Positions 26,325-36,229 are shown, counted from the stretch's first letter. The stretch: 50,376 nucleotides of DNA from Pontibacillus yanchengensis Y32 (GCF_000770635.1 NZ_AVBF01000030.1:1-50376); one strand, 5' to 3'. A program made the numbers and translations. The notes: generated from the letters alone by a model not told the origin.

Positions 26325-28559
26325 CTATTCCTCTGAATCTATGTTTGATTGCTGCATAGATCGTTCGTTTTGATTTTCAGAAGAATTCCCCTCTGTATCC
26401 TCCTGATTTGGGGACTTAAGCTCCACAACAAGGTAGCTCCCTTTAGTAATAGTAGAACCTTCTTGGACACTCTGTTTATAGACGAATCCATTCCCTATCT
26501 TCTCCATTTTAAGGTCTAAAATGGATGCTAATTTTAATGCATCCCTCATTGACCAGCCATTCATATCTGGCATTTGAATTTTACCTTTGGTTAATAAGAA
26601 TATTTTTTCACTTTTCAGGAACTCCGAACCAGATTTAGGCAACATTTTTATTACTTTTTCACCATTTCCAAGAACAATCGGATCAGCACCTTGCTCTTTT
26701 AATTCAGATGCTGCTTTCGAGGCAGATTCCCCAACATAATCTTGAAGATTGTTTGCCTCTACGTTGATAGCATCTTTATTTTTATCAGGCTGAATATTTA
26801 AGTAACGCAAACTATTTTCCATAACTGTGTTAAAAATATCAGATACCGGATCAGTACCTAATTCACCTGGTTCTAAACTAGGTTGCTTCACACTAACATA
26901 CATCATCAATTCCGGATCCTCTTTTGGTGCCATACCTAGAAAAGAAAAGATGTAATTTTCTCTTCCTGTCATATAGCCACCTGTTTCTGAATCAGGTATT
27001 TGTGCTGTACCGGTCTTACCAGCGACTGAGTACCCATTTAATTGATAAGCTTTCCCGGTTCCATGCTCTCCTGTAACTACTTCCCCTAATAATTCCCTTA
27101 CTGATTTTGCAGTAGTAGCATCTATTGGTTCTCCTGCTACTTTAGGTTCTGACTTTTCAAGAATGTTTCCGGAAGAAGGATCCGTTACACTTGATATCAC
27201 ATAAGGCTTCATCATCTTTCCATCATTCGCTATAGATGTAGCAGCCATCATTTGTTGAATAGGGGTTACCGTTGATCCTTGACCAAATGCAGTTGTAATT
27301 TTTTCAATAGGATAATTATAAAGAAGTCGACCTGCTTCTTCACCTGGTAGATCGATTCCAGTTTTTTCAGTTAGACCAAATTCCTTATAATATTCTGCAA
27401 ATCGCTCAGGTCCTAGCTTTTCCCATAAAAGTTTAGCTGCTGCTACGTTAGAAGAACGTTGAATACCTTCGTCATAAGTGATTGCTCCCCACCCATCTCG
27501 ATTGTGGTCATAAATTCTACGACCTTCGCCATCTACTTGATAGGAACCAGATTGATACACTTCATCTCCGTCATATACACCAGCATCCATCGCAGCTGCT
27601 AACGTGAAAATTTTCATCGTTGAACCTGGCTCATAAGGGTAGGCAATAACATCGTTATACCAATTATCAATCCCTTTTCTGTTGTTAGGGTTAAAACTAG
27701 GTCGGTTGCTGAGTGCTAACACTTCACCGGTTTTTGGATCCATAACAACCGCCATCATTTGAGATGGAGAGTATTCTTCGTCAACTTGATTCATAGCATC
27801 TTCTAGAAATGTTTGAATCTTTTGATCGAGTGTTAATTGAACGTTTGCTCCATCCTGAGGTTTCTTTATAACTTCTTCAGGGTTTAAGAGTTTCATATTA
27901 TACTTATCACGTTGATAGGAAATGCCACCGTCTTCTTCTTGTAATTGCTTTTCCATTTGCTTCTCAATACCCATAACACCTTCAATTGTCTCGGAATTCT
28001 CTTTGTTTTGAGCAAATCCTAAAACGTGAGAAGCAAAAGTTCCGTTAGGATAATAGCGCTTCGCTTGTTCAGTGAATTTAATTCCTGCTAAATCCATTTT
28101 TTCAATCTTTTCTTTTTTATCTTGAGAAAGGTATCTACCTTTTGCGCCAAACTCCACCTGGAAGCGGTTATTGCTTTTACCATTTTCAATTTGATTTACT
28201 ATTTCTTGTTGTTTCATGTCTAGTACAGGCGCTAGCTTTTCTGCTGTTTGCTCAGCATTCTCAACATGTAGAGCTTCTTCTGAATCTTTTGAATAAGCTT
28301 TATCAACAATGGCATAGATGCTATACGTCGGACGGTCATAGGCTAGTGTCATTCCATTGCGATCGACAATTTTTCCTCGATCTGCATCAATTGTATATGA
28401 GCTAGTCCGCTTCTTTTCAGCCCATTTTTCTAAGTTAACACCTTCAATTTCACCTGTGGCTTGAATATAGAAAAATCGGCCAAAAAGAACGACAAACAAA
28501 ATTGTAAATAACATCATGAACAATTTTGCCATTCTATGGGTCGTACGATTCTTCTTCAT
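26325..28559 (-). CDS. pbpB: Septal class B penicillin-binding protein 2B
   Basis: Division-specific transpeptidase with a short cytoplasmic tail and one membrane helix (AKLFMMLFTILFVVLFGRFF). Dimerisation domain (RGKIVDRNGMTLAYDRPTYS). Transpeptidase motifs are EPGSTMKIFTLAAAM (Ser near residue 309), the SSN motif (QRSSNVAAAKLLWEKLG) and AGKTGTAQIPDSE. Two PASTA domains and an acidic, polar tail end the 744 residues. It follows ftsL by 18 bases and is expected to act with FtsL, DivIB and FtsW at the septum. Confidence 0.97.
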   Translation of the reverse strand: MKKNRTTHRMAKLFMMLFTILFVVLFGRFFYIQATGEIEGVNLEKWAEKKRTSSYTIDADRGKIVDRNGMTLAYDRPTYSIYAIVDKAYSKDSEEALHVENAEQTAEKLAPVLDMKQQEIVNQIENGKSNNRFQVEFGAKGRYLSQDKKEKIEKMDLAGIKFTEQAKRYYPNGTFASHVLGFAQNKENSETIEGVMGIEKQMEKQLQEEDGGISYQRDKYNMKLLNPEEVIKKPQDGANVQLTLDQKIQTFLEDAMNQVDEEYSPSQMMAVVMDPKTGEVLALSNRPSFNPNNRKGIDNWYNDVIAYPYEPGSTMKIFTLAAAMDAGVYDGDEVYQSGSYQVDGEGRRIYDHNRDGWGAITYDEGIQRSSNVAAAKLLWEKLGPERFAEYYKEFGLTEKTGIDLPGEEAGRLLYNYPIEKITTAFGQGSTVTPIQQMMAATSIANDGKMMKPYVISSVTDPSSGNILEKSEPKVAGEPIDATTAKSVRELLGEVVTGEHGTGKAYQLNGYSVAGKTGTAQIPDSETGGYMTGRENYIFSFLGMAPKEDPELMMYVSVKQPSLEPGELGTDPVSDIFNTVMENSLRYLNIQPDKNKDAINVEANNLQDYVGESASKAASELKEQGADPIVLGNGEKVIKMLPKSGSEFLKSEKIFLLTKGKIQMPDMNGWSMRDALKLASILDLKMEKIGNGFVYKQSVQEGSTITKGSYLVVELKSPNQEDTEGNSSENQNERSMQQSNIDSEE

Positions 28560-28577
28560 ACGTGTATGCTCCTTGAA

Positions 28578-28958
28578 CTAGTTACCATTAACTGTATTAG
28601 CTTGCTTCACTTTTGATTGACGAACCTTCAATCCATTTTGTTTAGCAATCTCTAAGATACGTTCAGGATTACTAAGCTCTTTAATTTCATACTTTAGATT
28701 TTCATTTTCAACCTGCTGTTTATCAATTTTATTCTCTAATTGTTGAAGGTCTCTGTTCAATTGGTCTGTAGTAGAAGCATGCGATACAACAAACACACTA
28801 GCAGCAAGCGCAGCTGCACTTACAAGTGAATATAAGAATTTTTCCCCTGTGGAGACCCATCTCTTTCTATGTACATGGACCTTCACTTGTTCTTGCGTTT
28901 GTTTTTGATTACTCCGCTCTGGTTGTTCAACATGTAACTTTCTCGCATTTGAACTCAT
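28578..28958 (-). CDS. ftsL: Cell division protein FtsL
   Basis: Bitopic protein of the FtsL-DivIC-DivIB complex. It has a basic, polar cytoplasmic N-terminus, one membrane helix ([20 protein letters not shown]), and an extracytoplasmic coiled coil ([20 protein letters not shown]). The 126 residues begin at the ATG at 28958, which overlaps the rsmH stop as ATGA and has AAAGGTGG upstream; a GTG at 28970 is less likely. FtsL is a dosage-sensitive target of MraZ control in B. subtilis. Confidence 0.94.
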   Translation of the reverse strand: MSSNARKLHVEQPERSNQKQTQEQVKVHVHRKRWVSTGEKFLYSLVSAAALAASVFVVSHASTTDQLNRDLQQLENKIDKQQVENENLKYEIKELSNPERILEIAKQNGLKVRQSKVKQANTVNGN

Positions 28959-29935
28959 CTCTTTTTCCACCTTTCATCATCTCGAAATGTTTCTTTCCAA
29001 GGACGAATTTTTTCTACTACCCTTAGTTTCGCAGATCGTGCTCTACGATTTTGTTCCAGCTCATCCTCACTTGGAACAATGGGTTTTCGATTCACTAATT
29101 CAAATGGAGGTTTCTGTTCTTCTGGTATTACAGGTATTTCTTTTGGTATTGGTGGGTTGCTACTCCACTTCTTAAAGGCTTGTTTACAAATTCGGTCTTC
29201 TAATGAATGGAAAGTAATTACAGCTATGCGTCCATTCATAGAGATGACTTCGGCTGCCTGATGAAGAGCATCTTCAAATGCACCCAATTCATCATTTACA
29301 GCAATTCGAATTGCTTGGAAAATCCGTTTAGCAGGATGCCCACCCTTTCTTCTAGCAGGAGCTGGGATTGCGTCTTTTAATATTTCAACTAATTGAGAGG
29401 TTGTCTCGATAGGTGCAATTTCTCTTTGCTTTTCAATTCCTCTAGCTATTTGTTTAGAGAACTTCTCTTCTCCATACTTAAAGAAAATGCGGACAAGATC
29501 GTTAAACTGCCATTCATTTACTACATGATATGCGCTTAACGTTTGCTCTCTATCCATTCTCATATCTAGTCGTGCATCTTGATGATAACTAAAGCCTCTT
29601 TCATCTTCATCTAATTGAGGAGATGAAACACCAAGGTCGAACACTATCCCATTAATCTGTTCAATACCCAATTGTTCAAGTTCCGCTTTTAGCTCACGAA
29701 AATTTGCGTGAACAAATGTTACACGATCTTGATAGTTATGAAGTCGTTCTTTAGCGTGGTTCAGTGCTACAAGATCTTGGTCAAATGCAATCAAACGCCC
29801 ACCTTCAGTCAAGCGCTTGGCAATCTCCTCTGAGTGACCTCCACCACCCAAGGTACAATCAACATAAACACCTTTCGGATCTATATCTAATTGAGTGACG
29901 GTTTCATCTTTTAATACTGTTATGTGTTCAAACAA
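28955..29935 (-). CDS. rsmH: 16S rRNA (cytosine1402-N4)-methyltransferase RsmH
   Basis: SAM-dependent methyltransferase that modifies C1402 of 16S rRNA. SAM motif [20 protein letters not shown] near the N-terminus; family motifs [60 protein letters not shown] and [21 protein letters not shown] prefer the TTG at 29935 (gives MFEHITVLK, aligned with homologues, after AAAGGGTG) over a GTG at 29944 that overlaps that site. It overlaps ftsL by four bases. Confidence 0.96.
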   Translation of the reverse strand: MFEHITVLKDETVTQLDIDPKGVYVDCTLGGGGHSEEIAKRLTEGGRLIAFDQDLVALNHAKERLHNYQDRVTFVHANFRELKAELEQLGIEQINGIVFDLGVSSPQLDEDERGFSYHQDARLDMRMDREQTLSAYHVVNEWQFNDLVRIFFKYGEEKFSKQIARGIEKQREIAPIETTSQLVEILKDAIPAPARRKGGHPAKRIFQAIRIAVNDELGAFEDALHQAAEVISMNGRIAVITFHSLEDRICKQAFKKWSSNPPIPKEIPVIPEEQKPPFELVNRKPIVPSEDELEQNRRARSAKLRVVEKIRPWKETFRDDERWKKR

Positions 29936-30053
29936 TGATTTCACCCTTTACATGTATGATTCTTGGATGTCTTGTACATAGTATTAGTTCGTTTTTGGAT
30001 TGTAATCACTAAAGCGAATACAAACGTCTTATTGCTCATCTTCTTTTAAAAGT

Positions 30054-30485
30054 TTAAATATCAAAATCCATCATGTTCTCTGCAATTTCGGCGAATGAAT
30101 CCTCAGATTCTTCGAAGTATGTATCCCAGTGGCCTTTAGCCCAGAATTCTACTCGATTCGATACACCGATAACAACGCATTCTTTATCTAATTCTGCGTA
30201 TGTTCTTAGTGGTGCTGGGAGGTTGATTCTCCCCTGTTTATCCACTTCACATTCTACTGCTCCTGAAAAGAAGAATCTTGTGAAGGCTCGGGCGTCCTTC
30301 TTAGTTAAGGGGAGCTTTTTCAACTTCTCTTCAAGCAACTTCCATTCAGATAGTGGGTATGCGAATAAACAACGATCCAACCCTCGCGTGACGACAAACG
30401 TCTCACCGAGCCCTTCTCGAAATTTAGCCGGAACGATAATACGCCCTTTTGTGTCTATATTATGTTGGTACTCCCCCATGAACAT
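30054..30485 (-). CDS. mraZ: Transcriptional regulator MraZ
   Basis: AbrB-like double-fold DNA-binding protein that represses its own division-and-wall operon. The 143 residues from the ATG at 30485 ([20 protein letters not shown]) match the B. subtilis length; the ORF could extend five codons to a GTG. Both copies of the MraZ half-domain are visible ([14 protein letters not shown] near 14-27, [15 protein letters not shown] near 91-105). GTGG repeats in the operator upstream fit autoregulation. Confidence 0.96.
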   Translation of the reverse strand: MFMGEYQHNIDTKGRIIVPAKFREGLGETFVVTRGLDRCLFAYPLSEWKLLEEKLKKLPLTKKDARAFTRFFFSGAVECEVDKQGRINLPAPLRTYAELDKECVVIGVSNRVEFWAKGHWDTYFEESEDSFAEIAENMMDFDI

Positions 30486-30517
30486 ATAGACCATCCCCAC
30501 TTTCTGACTCTAGGGTA

Positions 30518-30541
30518 CCACATTCCTCCACTTTCCACCAC
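30518..30541 (-). promoter_or_regulatory. MraZ-type operator: GTGG boxes every 10 bp
   Basis: On the minus strand GTGG occurs at 30541-30538, 30531-30528 and 30521-30518, exactly 10 bases apart, in the context GTGGAAAGTGGAGGAATGTGG. MraZ is known to bind direct repeats of TGGGN (or GTGG-containing boxes in other groups) at about one helical turn. Further GTGG copies lie at 30563-30560 and 30500-30497. Confidence 0.55.
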
Positions 30542-30566
30542 CTAAACTTTAATATTCTTCCACCAC

Positions 30567-30596
30567 AAAAAAAATCCTGCCTAATTAGGCAGGATT
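30567..30596 (-). terminator. Terminator between bshC and mraZ
   Basis: Perfect 9-bp stem AATCCTGCC/GGCAGGATT (30573-30596), loop TAATTA, followed by at least six T on the minus strand. It lies about 300 bases from bshC but only about 70 bases past a candidate start site near 30664. It may therefore end or attenuate a short leader transcript. Confidence 0.8.
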
Positions 30597-30670
30597 CACA
30601 TAATTTTTTTCTAATATAAATGTGTTTGTATAGCTTTTTTGTCTCCATCACCTTTTTTATCCTTCACCAG

Positions 30671-30700
30671 ATTATACAGTGGAGGAATGTGGGAACCCTA
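30671..30700. promoter_or_regulatory. Candidate promoter with inverted copy of the MraZ box
   Basis: TATAAT on the minus strand (30671-30676); the -35 region is poor. Its spacer holds AGTGGAGGAATGTGG on the plus strand (30678-30692) then GAACCCTA. This repeats, in inverse orientation, the mraZ operator AGTGGAGGAATGTGGTACCC (complement of 30513-30532). Bases 30701-30868 show nothing further. Confidence 0.45.
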
Positions 30701-30868
30701 ATAAACTTTTTGAAGACATTTAATGAGGAGTAACACCTAGCCCTTTTGGTAAAAAAGTGGTGGGCAATATAAATTGGAGGTTAATATAGTTAACTCCCTA
30801 TCGTCATGTAATAGCCTCTATACAGTAAAGATATCAACTTCCACAAAACAGGAATGAATATCATTCTT

Positions 30869-32494
30869 TTATAAATAAATCACGTGATGAGGTTTCTTAA
30901 AATCATAGGTTAATTCTGTTAGTCTACTTGGTAATTGTGGTCCGTACTGATTCACCCAAGGAAGAACATTCCATATACGCTCTTGAAGCCCACCTTCTGG
31001 ATGAAGTGTCAGGTCAATTTCATCAAATACTTGTAACTCTCGAGAATGTTTTTCTTCTAATGCATGTTCCATTCTTTCTTGCAAAAATTCCACATCTCTA
31101 AACAAGTAGAATAAGTTCTTCTCAGCAACCTGACCAAGATCATCTCTAATTTCATGAGCTTTTTCCTTAAGTGGTCTATGAGCACGTTCAATAGCACGCT
31201 TCACTTCATCTGACAATTGCTCAATGGGAGGATAACTTTGCATGGAAATCCATTGACTCTTTTCCTCTGAAACGCCGTTATTAATTGCCGATGTAACATC
31301 AATTAAGTGACGATCCAACCACTTCTCACTGGTTCGATCTAATAAAGATAAGGAAAGTCTTGGCATAACAGGTGGCATTTGAACCCCTATTGCTTCAAAT
31401 GCTGGTTTTAATGTGGACCAATAACCAATTTCTCCAGGTCCACCAATAAAAGCTAAAGTAGGCAGTACTAAATCCTGCATTATGGGACGAGTCACCACAT
31501 TATTGCTCAATTTTTCTGGAGATTGGTCAGCTACTTCCATTAGTTCATCAGTCGTTAGTCTACATTCCCCTTGTTTTCCTTCCCACGAGCCATCATCTCC
31601 ACGTACAAGTAAAACTCTATTTTGATTGTACGTATAAAATAAATGGCCATCATGCATGTCAGCTTCTAAATTAACCGAATAGCCTTGTTGGGCAGTGTGG
31701 TGAAGTGCTTGAGTCACCCCTTCACTAATAGCTGGTTGCTGATGAATCATTTGTTTAAAATAATTGGATTCCAATGTACGAAGAGAAGGGTGGTGCGCGT
31801 CTAATAATACCAACCCTTCATGATCGAATAACGCAAAGATGATACGAGCAAAAAAATCAACAAATGTTTCGGAGGATTCCAATTTTTGATTAAGCATAGT
31901 GTATAAATCATTTGTGTAGCTTGATTCACCCAATTGAGTAAACAAACGATCAAGCCATGTTTTAATAGCTTGTTGATCCATTTCCATATCTGAAATGGAA
32001 CTTTTGTTTAGTTGTTTTTGTAGAATACGGAACTTCTTCATCCTTGGTGAATAAGGCATGTAAATATGGTTAATTTCATCATAATCATGATCTTCACCAG
32101 CAATCCAGAACAAAGGAATTACCGGCACCCCAAGTTCGGTCTCTTGTTCTCTAGCCATTACAATAATAGAAACAATTTTGTGGATTGTATAAAGAGGACC
32201 TGTAAGCAAACCAGCCTGTTGACCCCCAACCACCACGACACTCTGGTTATCTTTTAAACGTTCAATATTATGGAGCGTTTCATCCGATGCGCCCCATTCC
32301 CTATTTAAATGGTGAAGATGAGCAGATAATTCCTCTCTTTGAAATTCACGGTTATTTAATTCCTCGAGCCGTTTATTATATTCCTCTTGTTGAAATGGAT
32401 TATAGTGAAAATTCCTTAAAGCTTCTAAGGATTCATTACGGTAATCTGTCATGAGTTTATTTTGAGATGTTACATTGATAGGTTGGATCCACAT
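30869..32494 (-). CDS. bshC: Bacillithiol biosynthesis cysteine ligase BshC
   Basis: Last step of bacillithiol synthesis: adds cysteine to GlcN-malate. The 541-residue length is right for the family. Conserved parts: VVVVGGQQAGLLTGPLYTIH near the N-terminus, IPLFWIAGEDHDYDEINHIY, LPTLAFIGGPGEIGYWSTLK and the C-terminal coiled coil plus NPEGGLQER-type segment (LHPEGGLQERIWNVLPWVNQ). B. subtilis yllA holds the same position ahead of mraZ. Confidence 0.97.
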   Translation of the reverse strand: MWIQPINVTSQNKLMTDYRNESLEALRNFHYNPFQQEEYNKRLEELNNREFQREELSAHLHHLNREWGASDETLHNIERLKDNQSVVVVGGQQAGLLTGPLYTIHKIVSIIVMAREQETELGVPVIPLFWIAGEDHDYDEINHIYMPYSPRMKKFRILQKQLNKSSISDMEMDQQAIKTWLDRLFTQLGESSYTNDLYTMLNQKLESSETFVDFFARIIFALFDHEGLVLLDAHHPSLRTLESNYFKQMIHQQPAISEGVTQALHHTAQQGYSVNLEADMHDGHLFYTYNQNRVLLVRGDDGSWEGKQGECRLTTDELMEVADQSPEKLSNNVVTRPIMQDLVLPTLAFIGGPGEIGYWSTLKPAFEAIGVQMPPVMPRLSLSLLDRTSEKWLDRHLIDVTSAINNGVSEEKSQWISMQSYPPIEQLSDEVKRAIERAHRPLKEKAHEIRDDLGQVAEKNLFYLFRDVEFLQERMEHALEEKHSRELQVFDEIDLTLHPEGGLQERIWNVLPWVNQYGPQLPSRLTELTYDFKKPHHVIYL

Positions 32495-32584
32495 GGATGA
32501 CCTTCTCCTTTATACTAAATAATCTGTCTATGTATCCATCTACGTATTGTATCGAAAAGCTTTAAGGATTTCATCCATAAAGGC

Positions 32585-32968
32585 TTACATGGATAGTAGA
32601 CGATCGGCTAAACCGTATATGGTCAATCCAATATAAACAAAACTAAATAATAAAAAACTAAATCGCCAAAAACCTTTCCAAGCACTATGAAAAACTACCT
32701 CTTCTTTATACTTCCATTGTAAGACGACAAAGATTCCTAATAATACAATTAGCAGTATAAAGATATAAGATAACCAGGATTGTTCAAAAACGACAAAGAT
32801 GGTCGCGTTTACTGCTAGGATATAAAAAGCTGTCATAATATTAACAGTCACATGCAGTGATCGCTTTTTATTCTTCAACACCTTCCTAGCAAAAAAATAC
32901 GTCACAAATGTCATAGGGATCGGCAACGTAATAATTGCAGCTAAAATGTAGGCAACCACTTGCGTCAT
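32585..32968 (-). CDS. DUF3397 family membrane protein
   Basis: A 127-residue protein with four hydrophobic segments (VVAYILAAIITLPIPMTFVT, HVTVNIMTAFYILAVNATIF, WLSYIFILLIVLLGIFVVLQ, FWRFSFLLFSFVYIGLTIYG) joined by short basic loops. It matches what I know of DUF3397 membrane proteins found between panE and bshC in bacilli; function unknown. Its start overlaps the end of panE by four bases, so the two are translationally coupled. Confidence 0.8.
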   Translation of the reverse strand: MTQVVAYILAAIITLPIPMTFVTYFFARKVLKNKKRSLHVTVNIMTAFYILAVNATIFVVFEQSWLSYIFILLIVLLGIFVVLQWKYKEEVVFHSAWKGFWRFSFLLFSFVYIGLTIYGLADRLLSM

Positions 32969-33852
32969 TGTTCATTTCTCCTTTCTGACTCTTTTTCTTT
33001 CGCTAATATACATCGGTAAATAAAGTCCGTATAAGGAACTGGTTCGTTAGCTTTTTGAACAATATAACCAGTTATACCTCTAATTTCTGTAGTCCGATTG
33101 AGTTGAACATCCTTAGCCATCGATGAAATGTTTTCACTTGTTTTTGTAGCTATGCTTTGAACCCGCTCCCACATATATGTGTATGGTAGTTCAAGGACTT
33201 CACAAGCTTCCATACACAATGATTGGGATATGTCTAGTAGATATTCATTATGTACAATCGCACCATTCGGGACATTAAACAATGCTGTTACTGGATTGAT
33301 AACAGTATTGATGATAAGCTTTTCTGCTAACATCCTGAACCAGTTCTCCTCTATCTCCACTTTAAATGACTCGTTATGAAAGCTTTTTATCATTTCTATA
33401 AGACTATTTTTAGTGATGGTAACAGGGGCTAATTTCACCTTACCTTCACCTGTTAATTCATAGCACGTATCAGAGTGTTTCAAAACACCGTATTCAATAA
33501 CACCAGTTATGATAGGCATTTGTAGGTAGTCAAACCATTCCACGTGCCCCATTCCATTTTGAATAAACAAAACATTCGTAGTATAGGGGAGATGTGTAAT
33601 TGAAGAAATGATTTCTTGTATATCATGCTGCTTTGTACAAATAATTAAAATATCGTGGGATTCTAATTCATTTATAAGCTTTGTACGAAGAAAAATAGGG
33701 GCTCTATGATTTTTTTCCGATAAGCCATCCTTGACTAGCTTCAACATTTGCTCTTTCCGTCTAACATAAAGTGTAACGTCATGACCCATCTTAGTTAATT
33801 CAAAACTAAAAAAAAGTCCAATTGCTCCGCCACCAATAATTCCTATCCTCAC
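32965..33852 (-). CDS. panE: 2-dehydropantoate 2-reductase family protein
   Basis: NADPH-dependent ketopantoate reductase of the ApbA/PanE family, for pantothenate synthesis. N-terminal Rossmann motif IGIIGGGAIGLFFSFELTKM; the central helix has the conserved lysine and asparagine region (AEKLIINTVINPVTALFNVP). The 295-residue length is normal. B. subtilis has the homologue ylbQ at this place. The same pathway continues with coaD further upstream, though the two are not co-transcribed. Confidence 0.9.
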   Translation of the reverse strand: MRIGIIGGGAIGLFFSFELTKMGHDVTLYVRRKEQMLKLVKDGLSEKNHRAPIFLRTKLINELESHDILIICTKQHDIQEIISSITHLPYTTNVLFIQNGMGHVEWFDYLQMPIITGVIEYGVLKHSDTCYELTGEGKVKLAPVTITKNSLIEMIKSFHNESFKVEIEENWFRMLAEKLIINTVINPVTALFNVPNGAIVHNEYLLDISQSLCMEACEVLELPYTYMWERVQSIATKTSENISSMAKDVQLNRTTEIRGITGYIVQKANEPVPYTDFIYRCILAKEKESERRNEQ

Positions 33853-34121
33853 TTATTTCACCCTTTATGCAAAAAATCCTGCTTTCAGACTATTGTAGCA
33901 AATATTTATTTAAAATTGCGTTCCTTCCTTGAATCTCATAGCTAAAAAATCACTCATAAGTTAGCACTCTATTTCGCTACAATTCAGTCCAAATCCCATT
34001 AGTACCATTTATCGACTATTTTAAATACCATTGGCAACAATTCTTATACTATTTATTTCATTCAGAAAATTTTTATATTATAATGACTATAGTAAGAGTA
34101 TAGGCCAAGGGGGATTTTGTT

Positions 34122-34628
34122 ATGATGATGGAGCCTATGAAGGTTGAAAGATTAGTCATCAATTTTAAAACGTTAGAAGAATTTAAACAGTTTAAGAATT
34201 ACGGTAATCAAGAACTATCCATGCTAGAGGACCTCCAAAGTAATATTATTGAAAATGATAGCGTTTCCCCTTTTTTCGGGATTTATTTTGGAAACGCTTT
34301 AGTAGCTAGAATGAGCCTCTATAAAGTGGAAGCGAAATACGATCATTATTTCGACCCTCCTCAAGATTACTTAGAACTTTGGAAGCTCGAGGTTCTGCCT
34401 GACTATCGAGGTAAAGGGTTTGGGAAAATGCTTGTAGACTTTGCCAAAAGTTATAATCTACCTATCAAAACCAATCCACGTATTAACTCTCATGGTTTTT
34501 GGGAGAAAATGGGCTTTCAAAAAGCTAAATACAATATGGAGAGGGATTTGGGAGAAAATCCATTAATTTGGACACCTGAAGGGGTAGGAGAACAAGAGAG
34601 TGAAGCGACCAACTCTCAAAATGTATAA
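34122..34628 (+). CDS. ylbP: GNAT family N-acetyltransferase YlbP
   Basis: GNAT-fold acyltransferase of unknown substrate, 168 residues. The acetyl-CoA motif is visible (LWKLEVLPDYRGKGFGKMLV, with R/Q-x-x-G-x-G/A as RGKGFG), followed by GFWEKMGFQKAKYNM. Start ATG after AAGGGGG. It is transcribed towards rsfA and shares a bidirectional terminator with it. B. subtilis ylbP is the positional counterpart. Confidence 0.88.
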   Translation: MMMEPMKVERLVINFKTLEEFKQFKNYGNQELSMLEDLQSNIIENDSVSPFFGIYFGNALVARMSLYKVEAKYDHYFDPPQDYLELWKLEVLPDYRGKGFGKMLVDFAKSYNLPIKTNPRINSHGFWEKMGFQKAKYNMERDLGENPLIWTPEGVGEQESEATNSQNV

Positions 34629-34650
34629 TACTTAACAAAACAAATAAAAT

Positions 34651-34698
34651 ATCACAAGAAAAAGGCTGAACCATGGGGATCAGCCTTTTTCTTGTGAT
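34651..34698. terminator. Bidirectional terminator between ylbP and rsfA
   Basis: Perfect 19-bp inverted arms (34651-34669 and 34680-34698) around a 10-base loop. The right arm contains the last codons and stop of rsfA. The minus-strand exit is followed by ATTTTATTTG. Confidence 0.75.
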
Positions 34699-35171
34699 GT
34701 ATAAACCCATTGCCAAACCTTACCTATTTCTTCCCAAGCCTGTCGATAGCGTTTCATCTGCTCCTTTAATGCTTCATTTTCTTTTGTTAATTCTTCCATT
34801 TTTTCTTCTTGTGTTTGAACAGGATTAATGGTATAAGTTTGTTTCATATTTTCCAAGAATGAAATCGCATCATCTATAGAGAATTGATCGTCTTCCTTCT
34901 CTTTATTTGACGATGATGGTATCACCTTTTCTAATTGCCCTTTTCCAGATTTCTTACGTTCTTCTTTGGCTAATTGTATTCCTTTTTGATACTGCTTACG
35001 AACTGTTGCGTTCCAACGGAATCCACAAGCCGCTGATGTTCTCGATAAACGTTTTGCAACTTCCTCAAAAGCCTCTAATTGTGTTCCACCTATGCGTATA
35101 TAGCGCAATACCGTTTCCGCTAGCAGAACATCTTCATCTTGAGTCCAAGCATCTTGTCTTGTAGCGTTCAT
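34680..35171 (-). CDS. rsfA: RsfA-family prespore transcription factor
   Basis: Myb/SANT-like DNA-binding protein. In B. subtilis RsfA (YlbO) is a forespore regulator under sigma-F that modulates some sigma-F genes. N-terminal SANT-like domain ([40 protein letters not shown], about 3-55), a lysine-rich linker, and a C-terminal coiled coil ([20 protein letters not shown]). It has 163 residues. The end of the gene forms one arm of the shared terminator. Confidence 0.92.
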   Translation of the reverse strand: MNATRQDAWTQDEDVLLAETVLRYIRIGGTQLEAFEEVAKRLSRTSAACGFRWNATVRKQYQKGIQLAKEERKKSGKGQLEKVIPSSSNKEKEDDQFSIDDAISFLENMKQTYTINPVQTQEEKMEELTKENEALKEQMKRYRQAWEEIGKVWQWVYTSQEKG

Positions 35172-35231
35172 TCTATCCCTCCTATCACATTTAATATGAA
35201 TGTATGCGTATAATAGGAGCGATAGACTAGA

Positions 35232-36002
35232 TCACTTGTTTTTTTCTGCTAAAAAGGTATTTACTGCCTGTTTATGCTGATCATTTCCCCAAAGTGCTGA
35301 ACAACGCCTTACTTCTTCAACCATCTCTACAGAAAGAGAGATTGGTAATTCATATCGAATATATTGTTGTTTAAATTCTTTAATCTGGTCTGTTGACTTT
35401 GATAGGAAGGGTTGCAAAATACGCTCCATCTCTTCTTTTATATAGGATTGATCATATACATCTTGAAGCCATCCTATTTCGAGACATTGATCAGCTGAAT
35501 ATGGCTTTGACTCCACTAACATACGATATGCAACTAATGATGGGAGTCGTTTGTACAATAGAGCACCACCACCCCAACCAGGGATAATTCCTAATCTACC
35601 TTGAATAAATCCATAAGAGGCGGAGTCTGGCCCATAACGAAAATCGCATGCTGTTGCAAGTTCACAACCACCACCTAGCGCATGACCATTCATAATCGCT
35701 AATGTAGGTAATGGAAAACGTGCAAGCTCATATAGCACCTCTTTCATTTTATAAAGCGTGCTAAAAACATCCTCAGAAGTTAAGTCCGCATGAAAATCAT
35801 TCAGATCCCCTCCTGAGCAAAATGCATCTGAGCCTTCCCCAGTTACAACTAAGCACTTAATATCCGCTTCCTTAGCTTGATCTAGGACCTCTTTCAATTC
35901 TTCTACCATCTCTAATGAAACTGCATTACGTTGTTCAGGTCTAGATAATGTGATCTGTGCATACCCAGCCTCATGTATATCAAACCGAATAGTATTATAC
36001 AT
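35232..36002 (-). CDS. Enoyl-CoA hydratase/isomerase (crotonase) family protein
   Basis: Crotonase-fold enzyme acting on an acyl-CoA. Oxyanion-hole motifs: AFCSGGDLNDF and NGHALGGGCELATACDFRYG. The second catalytic glutamate of true hydratases is replaced: the helix reads FIQGRLGIIPGWGG with arginine at about residue 136 where FGQPE is expected, while Glu114 remains. It may be a decarboxylase or isomerase rather than a hydratase. I choose the ATG at 36002 (256 aa) after AAGGGG. It is inserted between rsfA and rpmF, a place not occupied in B. subtilis. Confidence 0.88.
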   Translation of the reverse strand: MYNTIRFDIHEAGYAQITLSRPEQRNAVSLEMVEELKEVLDQAKEADIKCLVVTGEGSDAFCSGGDLNDFHADLTSEDVFSTLYKMKEVLYELARFPLPTLAIMNGHALGGGCELATACDFRYGPDSASYGFIQGRLGIIPGWGGGALLYKRLPSLVAYRMLVESKPYSADQCLEIGWLQDVYDQSYIKEEMERILQPFLSKSTDQIKEFKQQYIRYELPISLSVEMVEEVRRCSALWGNDQHKQAVNTFLAEKNK

Positions 36003-36229
36003 AACATTTCCCCTTCCCAAAAATACAAGTTGTCTTAAGTATACCATGAAAATGCTTACTTCTACTGCCTTCAAATAAGAAAAGATTCTGTCGCAGTTGC
36101 TAGTCTTAACATAAAAATAGTGTAGAACAATATAAGGATGAATTTCCCGTAGTAGTGTTATTAAGAATTGAGAAATAGGAGGTTGAAGATTTGAACTATA
36201 CGAGGCTTCTATAAAATTTCAATATAAAT

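Noticed and set aside
30460-30651. 63-codon minus-strand frame before mraZ
   Set aside because: Reads straight through the intrinsic terminator and overlaps the mraZ start and operator.
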